A DNA stretch of 6,841 nucleotides from an uncultured Oscillospiraceae bacterium (GCA_900547275.1 URGA01000086.1:1-6841), one strand, 5' to 3'; positions 1 through 6,322 are shown, counted from the stretch's first letter. Numbers and translations are program-made. The notes: a model not told the origin generated them from the sequence alone.

Positions 1-38
1 TTCTACCATTTAGGTGCTTTTTTGTACTGTCTGCACAA
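1..38 (-). promoter_or_regulatory. Possible promoter and half-site pair for the next minus-strand gene (outside window)
   Basis: The stretch from 1 to 83 holds no supportable gene. On the minus strand AGTACA (28-23, four of six matches to TTGACA) is followed after 17 bases by TAGAA (5-1), a -10-like sequence cut by the window edge (four of five visible bases match TATAAT). The -35 region overlaps an inverted pair, TTGTAC (22-27) and GCACAA (33-38), the same half-sites as at 5186-5206 but with a 5-base instead of a 9-base spacer. No T-tract terminator for the gene ending at 84 is visible on the minus strand. Confidence 0.3.
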
Positions 39-83
39 TTTGGGGCAGTTCAAAAGTCTGTGGCTTTTGTTTTTTTATTATTT

Positions 84-866
84 TTATTCAGCGCTTGTTT
101 CTCTTCCTTTATCTGTAAATTCAGAGCAGAGGTATCGGCGCTGACCGAGGCTCTTAGAACCGTATTCAATGGCCTCCTGGGGGCATTTGTTAATGCAGGC
201 CATGCAGTGAGTGCAGTTTCCGTTCCAGCTGGGTCTTCCGTCTCTCATCTCAATTCCGTTTAAAGGGCAGAATGTAACGCATTGGCCGCAGCTTACGCAT
301 TTGTCGCTGGCAAAAAACGATTTCGATTTAACGCACGCTCCGTAAAACAGAGGGTTTACCAGATGGGTCATTATTTTGCCCAGCGGAGAAGGCTTATGGT
401 GGGGGATCTTCATTCCCGATTCAATTCGCATCGCCGTTTTTTCAAGCTGAATATCTGCTTTCGCCATTATTTTTTTGATTTCTTCATCACTGTTTGGCGT
501 TTCAAACATTGCAATGTAATTTTCAGGCATTACGATTTCGCCGACGCCCATAAATCTAAGACCTTTCTTTTTGCAAAGCTTGGTCAGCGTGTCTTCCGCC
601 GAGTATATCTGGCCGCCGCAAGTCATGACAAAATATGCGATGTCGCTTCCGCTGAAATCAGAGCGCTTGATGAAATCAGCAAAAACGTGCGGTATCTGCC
701 ATGCGTATGTGGGGCAGACGAAGATATAAGGTTTTTCAGAAGTAAAGGACGGCGAACTACCGTCTCTTATATAATCAAAGGCGTTTTCAACAGTGTCTCC
801 GAGACGTGCTCCGATATAAGACGCCGCGTATCTGCTGTTGCCTGTTCCGGTAAAGTAGATTATCAT
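84..866 (-). CDS. Flavodoxin-like protein with two C-terminal [4Fe-4S] motifs (EFR1-type ferredoxin)
   Basis: This 260-residue soluble protein fuses two electron carriers. Residues 1 to about 145 look like a flavodoxin fold: it starts straight into the first strand with MIIYFTGTGNSRYAA, where TGTGNS is the FMN phosphate loop, and continues with FVCPTYAWQIP (49-59) and FVMTCGG (79-85). Residues 186-235 are a bacterial-type ferredoxin domain with Cys190, 193, 196, 200 and Cys218, 221, 224, 228, enough for two [4Fe-4S] clusters. Such proteins are common in anaerobic Firmicutes and are annotated as EFR1 family, but the electron donor, acceptor and reaction are not established. Its position after the hydrogenase suggests it might exchange electrons with HydABC or the ferredoxin pool, yet it has its own promoter, so this is only an inference. 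The short polar tail after residue 240 carries one more cysteine (247). The start is set by the flavodoxin motif. Confidence 0.88.
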   Translation of the reverse strand: MIIYFTGTGNSRYAASYIGARLGDTVENAFDYIRDGSSPSFTSEKPYIFVCPTYAWQIPHVFADFIKRSDFSGSDIAYFVMTCGGQIYSAEDTLTKLCKKKGLRFMGVGEIVMPENYIAMFETPNSDEEIKKIMAKADIQLEKTAMRIESGMKIPHHKPSPLGKIMTHLVNPLFYGACVKSKSFFASDKCVSCGQCVTFCPLNGIEMRDGRPSWNGNCTHCMACINKCPQEAIEYGSKSLGQRRYLCSEFTDKGRETSAE

Positions 867-901
867 TTTTCAATTCCCCGTTTCTTTTTTTTGCTATTTA
901 T

Positions 902-929
902 ATTATATGGAATTTTAATCCTGTGTCAA
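902..929 (-). promoter_or_regulatory. Perfect-consensus sigma-A promoter for the flavodoxin/ferredoxin gene
   Basis: On the minus strand, TTGACA (929-924) and TATAAT (907-902) match the sigma-A consensus at all twelve positions, with a 16-base spacer (one shorter than the optimum of 17). The predicted start is near 895, giving a leader of about 28 bases with a GGGGA element 8 bases before the ATG at 866. It lies immediately downstream of the hydA terminator, so the gene at 84-866 is a separate unit. An 8-bp palindrome, TAACGTTA (931-938), sits just upstream of the -35; no function is assigned. Confidence 0.85.
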
Positions 930-945
930 ATAACGTTAATTCTTA

Positions 946-991
946 AAACAAAAGCGAACACGGAAGGTTTCCCAACCGCGTTCGCTTTTTT
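946..991 (-). terminator. Strong Rho-independent terminator after hydA
   Basis: Arms at 954-963 and 976-985 form a 10-bp GC-rich stem around a 12-base loop, extended by A/T pairs, and followed on the minus strand by TTTTGTTTTAA. In minus-strand RNA all ten positions pair, one of them as G-U. In plus-strand RNA the same position would be an A-C mismatch, so the element is built for the minus strand. It begins about 33 bases after the hydA stop and ends the hydCBA operon before the next promoter. Confidence 0.92.
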
Positions 992-1018
992 ATTTATTAT
1001 TGCAAGCAGATGTGTTTA

Positions 1019-2734
1019 TCAGTATTTCTTTCTGGGAGTGTAAACAGTGTGAAGCAGGTGGTGCGCCTTTTCGCTGTTTGGCTCTCCGAGAAATTCTCTG
1101 TAAATCGTTTCTACAACCGGGGATTCGTGGGAACGGCGGATTGGAAGTTCTGCGTCCTCATCGTAAAGCGCTTTCGCACGAAGTTCCTTGATTGGAACGT
1201 TGTTCCTTGTTGAATCTCTCTGAACAGGCTGACCGCCGCCGTTTATACAGCCGCCGGGGCAAGCCATTATTTCTATAAACTGATACGGCGATGTTCCGTT
1301 TTTAACTTCATCACAAAGTTTGCGGGCGTTTCCGAGACCGCTGGCAACTGCTACTTTCACTTCGGTTCCCGCAACGCTGTATGTTGCTTGGCGGATGCCC
1401 TCCATGCCTCTTACTTCGCAGAAGTCGATGGCTTTGAATTCACCGTCAAGAATAGTTGCAGCTGTTCTGAGCGCCGCTTCAAGCACGCCTCCGGTTGCGC
1501 CGAATATAACGCCTGCGCCTGAAGCAATGTCAAATGGGGAGTCAAATTCTTCTTCAGGAAGCAGGTCAAAGTTGATTGCGGCTCCGTTTATCATTTGACC
1601 CAGTTCGCGGGTTGTAAGGGCAACGTCAACCTCGTTGTTCATCTCGGGTCTTGTTACCTCAAATTTCTTTGCAGTACATGGGATAACTGATACAACAAAA
1701 AGATTTTCCGGGTCAATGCCGTTCTTTTCGCAGTAATATGTCTTAAGCAAAGCCCCGAACATTTCCTGAGGAGATTTGCAGGTTGAAAGATGGGGGAGGA
1801 TTTCCGGATAATAGTGCTCCGCGAATTTTACCCAGCCCGGACAGCAGGAAGTAAACATCGGCAGAGGCTTTCCGCTTTTAATTCTGTCTATCAGTTCATA
1901 CGCCTCTTCCATGATTGTAAGGTCTGCCGTAACGTTCATATCAAATGCGGCATCTGCGCCAAGTCGGCGAATAGCCGCCGGCATTTTCTTTTCTACGTTT
2001 GTTCCTATAGGCAGGTCAAATTCTTCGCCGAGAGTTGCTCTCACTGCCGGCGCGGTAAAGAAAACTACTTTCTTTTCAGGGTCGGCGATGGCTTCCCATA
2101 CTTCCGGAATACTGCTTTTCTCGTAAAGAGCGCCAACGGGACAGGCAACTACGCACTGGCCGCATCCAACGCAGGCGGCGTCCTGAAGCGGAATGTCAAA
2201 CGCACAGCCGATGGTCTTTTTGTGGCCTCTCTGGCGCGGACCGATGATGCCTACCGTCTGGTGTTCACAGGCTGAAACACAGCGCATACAGTGGATGCAC
2301 TTGTTGTTGTCGCGGATAAGATAGGGCGATGAAAGGTCCACAGGCATCAGTTCATCAGTTGACGGGAAACGATCCTCGTCAACGCCGTAATCCTTACAAA
2401 GTTTTTGGAGTTCGCATCGGCTTGAACGAACGCAGGACAGGCACTTTTTGTGGTGCTCGGAAAGCAGAAGTTCAAGAGTTGTCTGGCGCGACTGGCGAAC
2501 TTTCGGTGTGTTGGTCCATACTTCAAGACCTTCCGCTACGGGATAAATGCATGAAGCAACGAGACTTTTTGCGCCTTTTACTTCAACAACACATACGCGG
2601 CAGGCTCCGATGCAGTTTATGTCTTTTAGATAGCAAAGAGAGGGAATGTCGATGCCTGCCAGACGGGCGGCTTCGATAATGGTGCTTCCTTCTTCTGCTT
2701 TAACGGGTATACCGTTGATTTTAAGATTAACCAT
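1019..2734 (-). CDS. hydA: NADH-linked [FeFe] hydrogenase catalytic subunit
   Basis: This 571-residue subunit reversibly reduces protons to H2 at the H-cluster. Layout: plant-type [2Fe-2S] domain with Cys34, Cys45, Cys48 and Cys62; a His-Cys3 [4Fe-4S] site with His94, Cys98, Cys101 and Cys107; two [4Fe-4S] sites with Cys146, 149, 152, 156 and Cys188, 191, 194, 198; then the H domain. H-cluster ligands are Cys298 in TSCCPGW, Cys353 in IPCTAKKFE, and Cys492 and Cys496 in MACPGGCINGGGQP. Proton-path residues match those of Clostridium CpI: Cys297, Glu277, Glu280 and Ser317. The C-terminal small-subunit-like helix region (about 537-571, ending HTVYTPRKKY) is present. There is no extra C-terminal [2Fe-2S] domain as in Thermotoga HydA, so it is closer to HndD (about 585 residues). 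It fits the bifurcating group A3, named A6 in some annotations. The second motif has Ile351 where Met is usual. The maturases HydE, HydF and HydG are not in the window. Confidence 0.97.
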   Translation of the reverse strand: MVNLKINGIPVKAEEGSTIIEAARLAGIDIPSLCYLKDINCIGACRVCVVEVKGAKSLVASCIYPVAEGLEVWTNTPKVRQSRQTTLELLLSEHHKKCLSCVRSSRCELQKLCKDYGVDEDRFPSTDELMPVDLSSPYLIRDNNKCIHCMRCVSACEHQTVGIIGPRQRGHKKTIGCAFDIPLQDAACVGCGQCVVACPVGALYEKSSIPEVWEAIADPEKKVVFFTAPAVRATLGEEFDLPIGTNVEKKMPAAIRRLGADAAFDMNVTADLTIMEEAYELIDRIKSGKPLPMFTSCCPGWVKFAEHYYPEILPHLSTCKSPQEMFGALLKTYYCEKNGIDPENLFVVSVIPCTAKKFEVTRPEMNNEVDVALTTRELGQMINGAAINFDLLPEEEFDSPFDIASGAGVIFGATGGVLEAALRTAATILDGEFKAIDFCEVRGMEGIRQATYSVAGTEVKVAVASGLGNARKLCDEVKNGTSPYQFIEIMACPGGCINGGGQPVQRDSTRNNVPIKELRAKALYDEDAELPIRRSHESPVVETIYREFLGEPNSEKAHHLLHTVYTPRKKY

Positions 2735-2740
2735 TTGCAA

Positions 2741-2749
2741 TCCCTCCTT
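2741..2749 (-). promoter_or_regulatory. Ribosome binding site that sets the hydA start at 2734
   Basis: AAGGAGGGA on the minus strand is a near-perfect Shine-Dalgarno sequence that overlaps the hydB TAA stop and sits 6 bases before the ATG at 2734. It favours this start over the upstream in-frame ATG at 2770, which lies inside hydB and would add 12 residues before the conserved MVNLKINGIPV beginning. Confidence 0.92.
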
Positions 2750-4640
2750 ACATTTTCTCAATGGCGTCAAAGTGGCAGTTTTCCATACAAAGGCCGCATT
2801 TTACGCATTTGTCCGGGTCTATTGTATGGGGCTGTTTTAATGTGCCCGTAATTGCTCCAACGGGGCAGTTTCTGGCGCAGAGCGTACAGCCTTTGCACTT
2901 GTCGGCGTTGATTGTGAATGAAAGGAGAGCCTTGCAGACGTGGGCAGGGCACTTCTTTTCTTTAATATGGGCGAGATATTCGTCGCCGAATGCGTTCATT
3001 GTGGAAAGTATCGGGTTGGCCGCCGTCTGGCCGAGAGCGCAGAGAGACGAGCGCTTCATGTGGTGCGCGAGTTCCTTGATTTTGTCAAGATCCTCTATCT
3101 GGGCGGTGCCTTCCGTTATCCGGGTTAGGTATTCCAGTAGTTTTTTAGTTCCGATACGGCATGGGGTGCATTTTCCGCAGCTTTCGTCTACTGTGAATTC
3201 AAGATAGAATTTGGAAATGTCAACCATGCAGGTATCCTCGTCAAGGATAATCATGCCGCCGGAGCCCATCATTGAGCCGATTTCGATAAGGTTGTCGTAA
3301 TCTATCGGAACGTCAAGATAGTCGGCGCTGATACAGCCGCCTGAGGGGCCGCCTGTCTGAGCCGCTTTGAATTTCTTTCCGTTGGGAACGCCTCCGCCGA
3401 TTTCTTCAACGATCTCGCGGATTGTGGTGCCCATTGGCACTTCAACAAGTCCCACGTTGTTTATCTTTCCGCCGAGAGCGAAAACTTTTGTGCCCTTTGA
3501 GTTCTCGGTTCCTATTGATGAGTACCACTGGGAGCCTTTGAGTATGATGGGGGCAATATTTGCGTATGTTTCAACGTTGTTGAGAATTGTGGGCTTGCCG
3601 AAAAGTCCCTTGACAGCAGGGAACGGCGGACGCGGGCGCGGTTCGCCTCTGTGGCCTTCTATTGAGGTCATAAGGGCAGTTTCTTCGCCGCATACGAAAG
3701 CGCCGGCGCCAAGTCTTATATCAATATCAAAATCAAAGCCTGTTCCGAGAATGTTTTTGCCCAGCAGACCGTATTCCTTAGCCTGAGCAATGGCGATGCG
3801 CAGACGGTTGACGGCGATGGGATATTCTGCGCGGACATAGACGTAGCCCTGATGGGAGCCGATGGTGTAACCTGCAATAGTCATTGCTTCAATTACAGCG
3901 TGGGGGTCACCCTCAAGAACCGAGCGGTCCATGAAAGCGCCCGGGTCGCCTTCGTCGGCGTTACAGCAGACGTATTTAATATCGCTTTCCTGCGCCATGG
4001 CGAAAGACCATTTTCTTCCTGTGGGGAAGCCGGCACCGCCTCTGCCGCGAAGGCCTGCCGCCAGCAGTTCATCGATAACATCCTGGGGGCTCATTGTAGT
4101 GAGCACTTTTGCCAGCGCCTGATAAGCGTCCATAGCAATGGCTTCTTCAATATTTTCAGGGTCGATAACGCCGCAGTTGCGCAGAGTTATTCTCATCTGT
4201 TTTTTATAGAAATTCGTTTCAGACAGCGGAATGGTTGAGCCGTCGGTATGTACGGTTTTTTCGTAAAGATATTTGTTGACGGGCTTTCCGCCTGGAACAA
4301 GGTGGCCCTCAACAATTTCTTTTATCTCGGAGGGTCCGACCTGGCTGTAAAACGAGCCTTCGGGATAGACAATCATTATCGGACCGAGTGAGCAGAGGCC
4401 GAAACAGCCTGTGCGAACAACGAGTACGTCTTTAAGGTTGTGGGCTTCGAGTTCGGCGTTCAGTGCATCAAGAACAGAATGGGAGCCGGAGGATGTACAT
4501 CCTGTACCGCCGCAGACCAGCACCTGCTTCCTGTACCCTGTTTTTTCAGCGAGTTTTGCGCCTTCTTCGGCAACAAGTTTTCTGACGGTAACAAGGTCGT
4601 GATTTTTTGCCTTTATTTCATTGAGCTGTTCAATAGTCAT
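2748..4640 (-). CDS. hydB: NuoF-like NAD(H)/FMN subunit of the trimeric [FeFe] hydrogenase
   Basis: This 630-residue subunit is the NAD(H)-reacting, flavin-containing core. In order: a thioredoxin-like [2Fe-2S] domain (about 38-115) with Cys43, Cys48, Cys79 and Cys83; the FMN/NADH domain with GLRGRGGAGFPTGRKW (196-211), CNADEGDPGAFMDRS (226-240) and GAGAFVCGEETAL (311-323); an SLBB region (about 385-470); the [4Fe-4S] ligands Cys488, Cys491, Cys494 and Cys534; and a C-terminal 2x[4Fe-4S] ferredoxin domain with cysteines 582, 585, 588, 592 and 612, 615, 618, 622. The N-terminal domain corresponds to what is a separate HndB subunit in Desulfovibrio, which explains three genes here instead of four. 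The C-terminal ferredoxin domain is absent from ordinary NuoF and is a feature of bifurcating HydB types. It is the likely flavin bifurcation site, but bifurcation is inferred from the family. The start is fixed by the 4-base overlap with hydC and GAGGA just upstream. Confidence 0.96.
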   Translation of the reverse strand: MTIEQLNEIKAKNHDLVTVRKLVAEEGAKLAEKTGYRKQVLVCGGTGCTSSGSHSVLDALNAELEAHNLKDVLVVRTGCFGLCSLGPIMIVYPEGSFYSQVGPSEIKEIVEGHLVPGGKPVNKYLYEKTVHTDGSTIPLSETNFYKKQMRITLRNCGVIDPENIEEAIAMDAYQALAKVLTTMSPQDVIDELLAAGLRGRGGAGFPTGRKWSFAMAQESDIKYVCCNADEGDPGAFMDRSVLEGDPHAVIEAMTIAGYTIGSHQGYVYVRAEYPIAVNRLRIAIAQAKEYGLLGKNILGTGFDFDIDIRLGAGAFVCGEETALMTSIEGHRGEPRPRPPFPAVKGLFGKPTILNNVETYANIAPIILKGSQWYSSIGTENSKGTKVFALGGKINNVGLVEVPMGTTIREIVEEIGGGVPNGKKFKAAQTGGPSGGCISADYLDVPIDYDNLIEIGSMMGSGGMIILDEDTCMVDISKFYLEFTVDESCGKCTPCRIGTKKLLEYLTRITEGTAQIEDLDKIKELAHHMKRSSLCALGQTAANPILSTMNAFGDEYLAHIKEKKCPAHVCKALLSFTINADKCKGCTLCARNCPVGAITGTLKQPHTIDPDKCVKCGLCMENCHFDAIEKM

Positions 4641-5137
4641 TCTTCCTCATCCTCCTGCATATAGCTGTCAAGAATTTTATCTGCCTCGTCGGGGGTGAGT
4701 TTGCCGTATACCTCGTCGCCTATCATGATAACCGGAGCAAGTCCGCAGGCGCCGACACAGCGGCAGGAGTCTATGCTGAATTTGCGATCGGGCGTGCATT
4801 CGCCGCTCTTTATATTCAGTCGTTCTTCAATGCGTTCAAGCACCTTGTCTGCGCCTTTTACATAGCAGGCGGTGCCAAGACAAACGGAGATCTGGTGGTC
4901 ACCTTTCGGAGTAAGGCTGAACTGGCTGTAAAATGTTGCAACGCCGTATACTTCCGATATGGTCAGATCCAGCGCCTGAGCAATCATCTGCTGGACTTCG
5001 TAAGGGAGATACCCGTAGATAGCCTGAGCTTCCTGTAAAACAGGCATAAGTCTGCCGGGAACGTCCTTGTATTTTTCAAATACTGCACGAAGCTGGGCTT
5101 CCTGCTCTGCTGTTCCTTCAAAAGGGAGTGTTTCCAT
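4637..5137 (-). CDS. hydC: NuoE-like [2Fe-2S] subunit of the trimeric [FeFe] hydrogenase
   Basis: This is the small electron-transfer subunit of the NAD-linked hydrogenase, equivalent to HydC of Thermotoga and HndA of Desulfovibrio and homologous to complex I NuoE. With the start at 5137 it has 166 residues, normal for the family. The N-terminal helical part includes MPVLQEAQAIYGYLP (31-45) and SEVYGVATFYSQF (61-73), a strongly conserved NuoE signature. The thioredoxin-like part carries the [2Fe-2S] ligands Cys86, Cys91, Cys127 and Cys131 in the expected C-x4-C and C-x3-C spacing. The C-terminus is acidic (QEDEEE). Its stop overlaps the hydB start (ATGA), implying translational coupling and equal subunit production. 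It is cytoplasmic, with no signal peptide or membrane segment. The symbol follows Thermotoga usage; automatic annotation may call it nuoE or NAD(P)H-dependent oxidoreductase subunit E. Confidence 0.95.
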   Translation of the reverse strand: METLPFEGTAEQEAQLRAVFEKYKDVPGRLMPVLQEAQAIYGYLPYEVQQMIAQALDLTISEVYGVATFYSQFSLTPKGDHQISVCLGTACYVKGADKVLERIEERLNIKSGECTPDRKFSIDSCRCVGACGLAPVIMIGDEVYGKLTPDEADKILDSYMQEDEEE

Positions 5138-5145
5138 TAAAATTA

Positions 5146-5153
5146 TCCTCTCT
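5146..5153 (-). promoter_or_regulatory. Ribosome binding site that sets the hydC start at 5137
   Basis: AGAGAGGA on the minus strand lies 8 bases before the ATG at 5137. The longer reading frame would begin at 5206, inside the proposed promoter and without a purine-rich site before it. The extra 23 residues also do not resemble the family, so 5137 is preferred. Confidence 0.8.
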
Positions 5154-5163
5154 GTGTATTCTG

Positions 5164-5192
5164 ATTTTAGTAACAGTAAAAAATATTGTACA
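5164..5192 (-). promoter_or_regulatory. Candidate sigma-A promoter of the hydCBA operon
   Basis: On the minus strand, TGTACA (5192-5187, four of six matches to TTGACA) and TAAAAT (5169-5164, five of six matches to TATAAT) are separated by exactly 17 bases. This predicts a start near 5157 and a short leader of about 20 bases carrying the hydC ribosome binding site. It is downstream of the hypE terminator, as expected for an independent operon. The region is very AT-rich, so other -10-like sequences such as TACAAT near 5185-5190 cannot be excluded. Confidence 0.55.
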
Positions 5193-5206
5193 GTATTTTT
5201 GCACAA
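5186..5206. promoter_or_regulatory. Imperfect dyad TTGTAC-N9-GCACAA upstream of hydC, possible operator
   Basis: The half-sites TTGTAC (5186-5191) and GCACAA (5201-5206) are inverted relative to each other, agree at five of six positions, and overlap the proposed -35 element of the hyd promoter. That position suits a repressor. TTGT...ACAA ends recall operators of the NADH-sensing repressor Rex, which controls fermentative hydrogenases in several Firmicutes. However, Rex operators normally have a tighter dyad (about 18 bp), so assigning it to Rex is only a guess. A related arrangement occurs at 22-38. Confidence 0.3.
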
Positions 5207-5224
5207 AAATCCACCATTTTTTAT

Positions 5225-5267
5225 AAAAATTAAGGCATAATTGATATTTTTTTATCAATTATGCCTT
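5225..5267 (-). terminator. Rho-independent terminator after murI-hypE
   Basis: A perfect 15-bp inverted repeat, AAGGCATAATTGATA at 5232-5246 and its complement at 5253-5267, is separated by a 6-base loop (AAAAAA on the minus strand). On the minus strand the stem is followed by AATTTTTA, a short U-tract. It lies 68 bases downstream of the hypE stop and just before the hyd promoter, so it separates the two transcription units. The stem is AT-rich, with only four GC pairs, so readthrough into hydC is possible. T-rich sequence also flanks it on the plus strand, but no plus-strand gene reaches it. Confidence 0.82.
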
Positions 5268-5335
5268 GTTTAGATATATTTTTTTGTACAGATTAAAAGA
5301 TTGTGATAATTTTTATATTTTTGATTGTGCAAAAA

Positions 5336-6313
5336 TTAACAAATTCGCGGCAAGCCTTCGCCGTGAAGAACGTCTATTTTTCGCTTGCCGCCCAGAGCGG
5401 TTGTCATCGTTATGCCCTGTCCGCTGTGAACATTTCCTATTATCGCCGCTTCTTCTCCGTACGGACATTGGCGGATTATTTCAACTGCTTTTTCAGCTTC
5501 TTCTGCCGGTACAATGGCAGTGAGTTTTCCCTCATTGCCCATATGGAGAATGTTAAGCCCAAGTATTTTTGAAAACGCCTTGACTTCATCATGAACCGGT
5601 ATCTTGTTTTCAAATATTGTAATTCCCATATTAGAAGCATTTGCCAGTTCGCAGAGAACTGTTCCCAGTCCGCCTCTCGTTATGTCGCGCATGGTGTGAA
5701 CGTGGACGCCGTTTTTGAGCAGAGCTCTTACCATTGCGGCAAGAGGAGCGCAGTCGGATTTAATGTTGTTTTCTATATCCATTCGCGCTGAAAGAATAGC
5801 GGCGTGGTGGTCGCCCATGGCTCCGCTGACGATAACAGCGTCACCGTTTCGAAGGTTGCGGGAGGTAATGTCCGTGCTTATTTTAATGAAGCCGACGCCG
5901 GCAGTATTTATATATATTCCGCCGTTTCCCTCAATAACCTTTGTATCTCCTGCCACAATCTGGACACCTGCTTCTTTAGCAGCCGCCATGGATTTGGCAA
6001 TACGTGTAAGATCTTGAGTATCCGCTCCTTCTTCAATAATAAAGGCGGAAGTAATATATTTCGGAACGGCGCCTCTCATAAGTAAATCGTTAACCGTTCC
6101 GCAAACAGCCAGTCTGCCTATATCGCCGCCTTTAAAAAACAGGGGAGTAACAACAAAACTGTCCGTAGTAACGGCAATTTTTGAAGCGCCGTCAACAACA
6201 GCGCTGTCCTCCATCTGGTCAAGCACAGGACTGCTGAATTCTTTTGCAAATACGGTATGGATAAGTTCTTCGGTGGCTTTGCCTCCGCTTCCGTGCGCAA
6301 TAGTTATCTTCAT
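5336..6313 (-). CDS. hypE: Hydrogenase expression/formation protein HypE (carbamoyl dehydratase)
   Basis: HypE receives a carbamoyl group from HypF on its C-terminal cysteine and dehydrates it with ATP to a thiocyanate, the source of the cyanide ligands of [NiFe]-hydrogenase active sites. The 325-residue protein has the expected length and landmarks: AHGSGGKATEEL at residues 6-17, TTDSFVV at 49-55, FFKGGDIGRLAVCGTVNDL at 59-77, the ATP-site GDTKV at 122-126, RDITRGGLGTVLCELA at 209-224, NEGKL at 260-264, and the diagnostic C-terminus PRIC with Cys325 as the last residue. It therefore looks catalytically competent, not a PurM-like relative. The start at 6313 is supported by GAGGA six bases upstream, overlapping the murI stop. 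None of hypA, B, C, D or F, and no [NiFe] structural gene, is in the window. The adjacent hydrogenase is the [FeFe] type, whose cofactor is built by HydEFG without HypE. Confidence 0.96.
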   Translation of the reverse strand: MKITIAHGSGGKATEELIHTVFAKEFSSPVLDQMEDSAVVDGASKIAVTTDSFVVTPLFFKGGDIGRLAVCGTVNDLLMRGAVPKYITSAFIIEEGADTQDLTRIAKSMAAAKEAGVQIVAGDTKVIEGNGGIYINTAGVGFIKISTDITSRNLRNGDAVIVSGAMGDHHAAILSARMDIENNIKSDCAPLAAMVRALLKNGVHVHTMRDITRGGLGTVLCELANASNMGITIFENKIPVHDEVKAFSKILGLNILHMGNEGKLTAIVPAEEAEKAVEIIRQCPYGEEAAIIGNVHSGQGITMTTALGGKRKIDVLHGEGLPRIC

Positions 6314-6322
6314 ATCAATTCC

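Noticed and set aside
51..76. Small hairpin CAAAAG/CTTTTG with a following T-run on the plus strand
   Set aside because: The stem is only 6 bp with two GC pairs, no plus-strand gene leads into it, and on the minus strand there is no T-run after it, so it cannot be supported as a terminator for either direction.
282..1043. Long open frame on the plus strand opposite the flavodoxin/ferredoxin gene
   Set aside because: It is the mirror of a clearly conserved minus-strand gene, has arginine/phenylalanine-rich low-sense composition and no recognisable domain, and crosses the promoter and terminator of the minus strand.
1790..2275. Plus-strand open frame inside hydA
   Set aside because: It lies wholly inside hydA, opposite the H-cluster and ferredoxin motifs, with no ribosome binding site or family resemblance.
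2735..2770. Upstream in-frame ATG at 2770 as the hydA start
   Set aside because: It would add 12 residues without family match and overlap hydB; the ATG at 2734 has a near-perfect ribosome binding site and begins with the conserved MVNLKINGIPV.
5138..5206. Longer hydC start at 5206
   Set aside because: The added 23 residues overlap the candidate promoter, lack a ribosome binding site, and are not seen in NuoE-like proteins.
5284..5310. TTGTAC and GATAAT as a plus-strand promoter reading into hypE antisense
   Set aside because: The spacer is 15 bases, the region is extremely AT-rich, and nothing coding lies downstream on that strand; chance is the simpler explanation.
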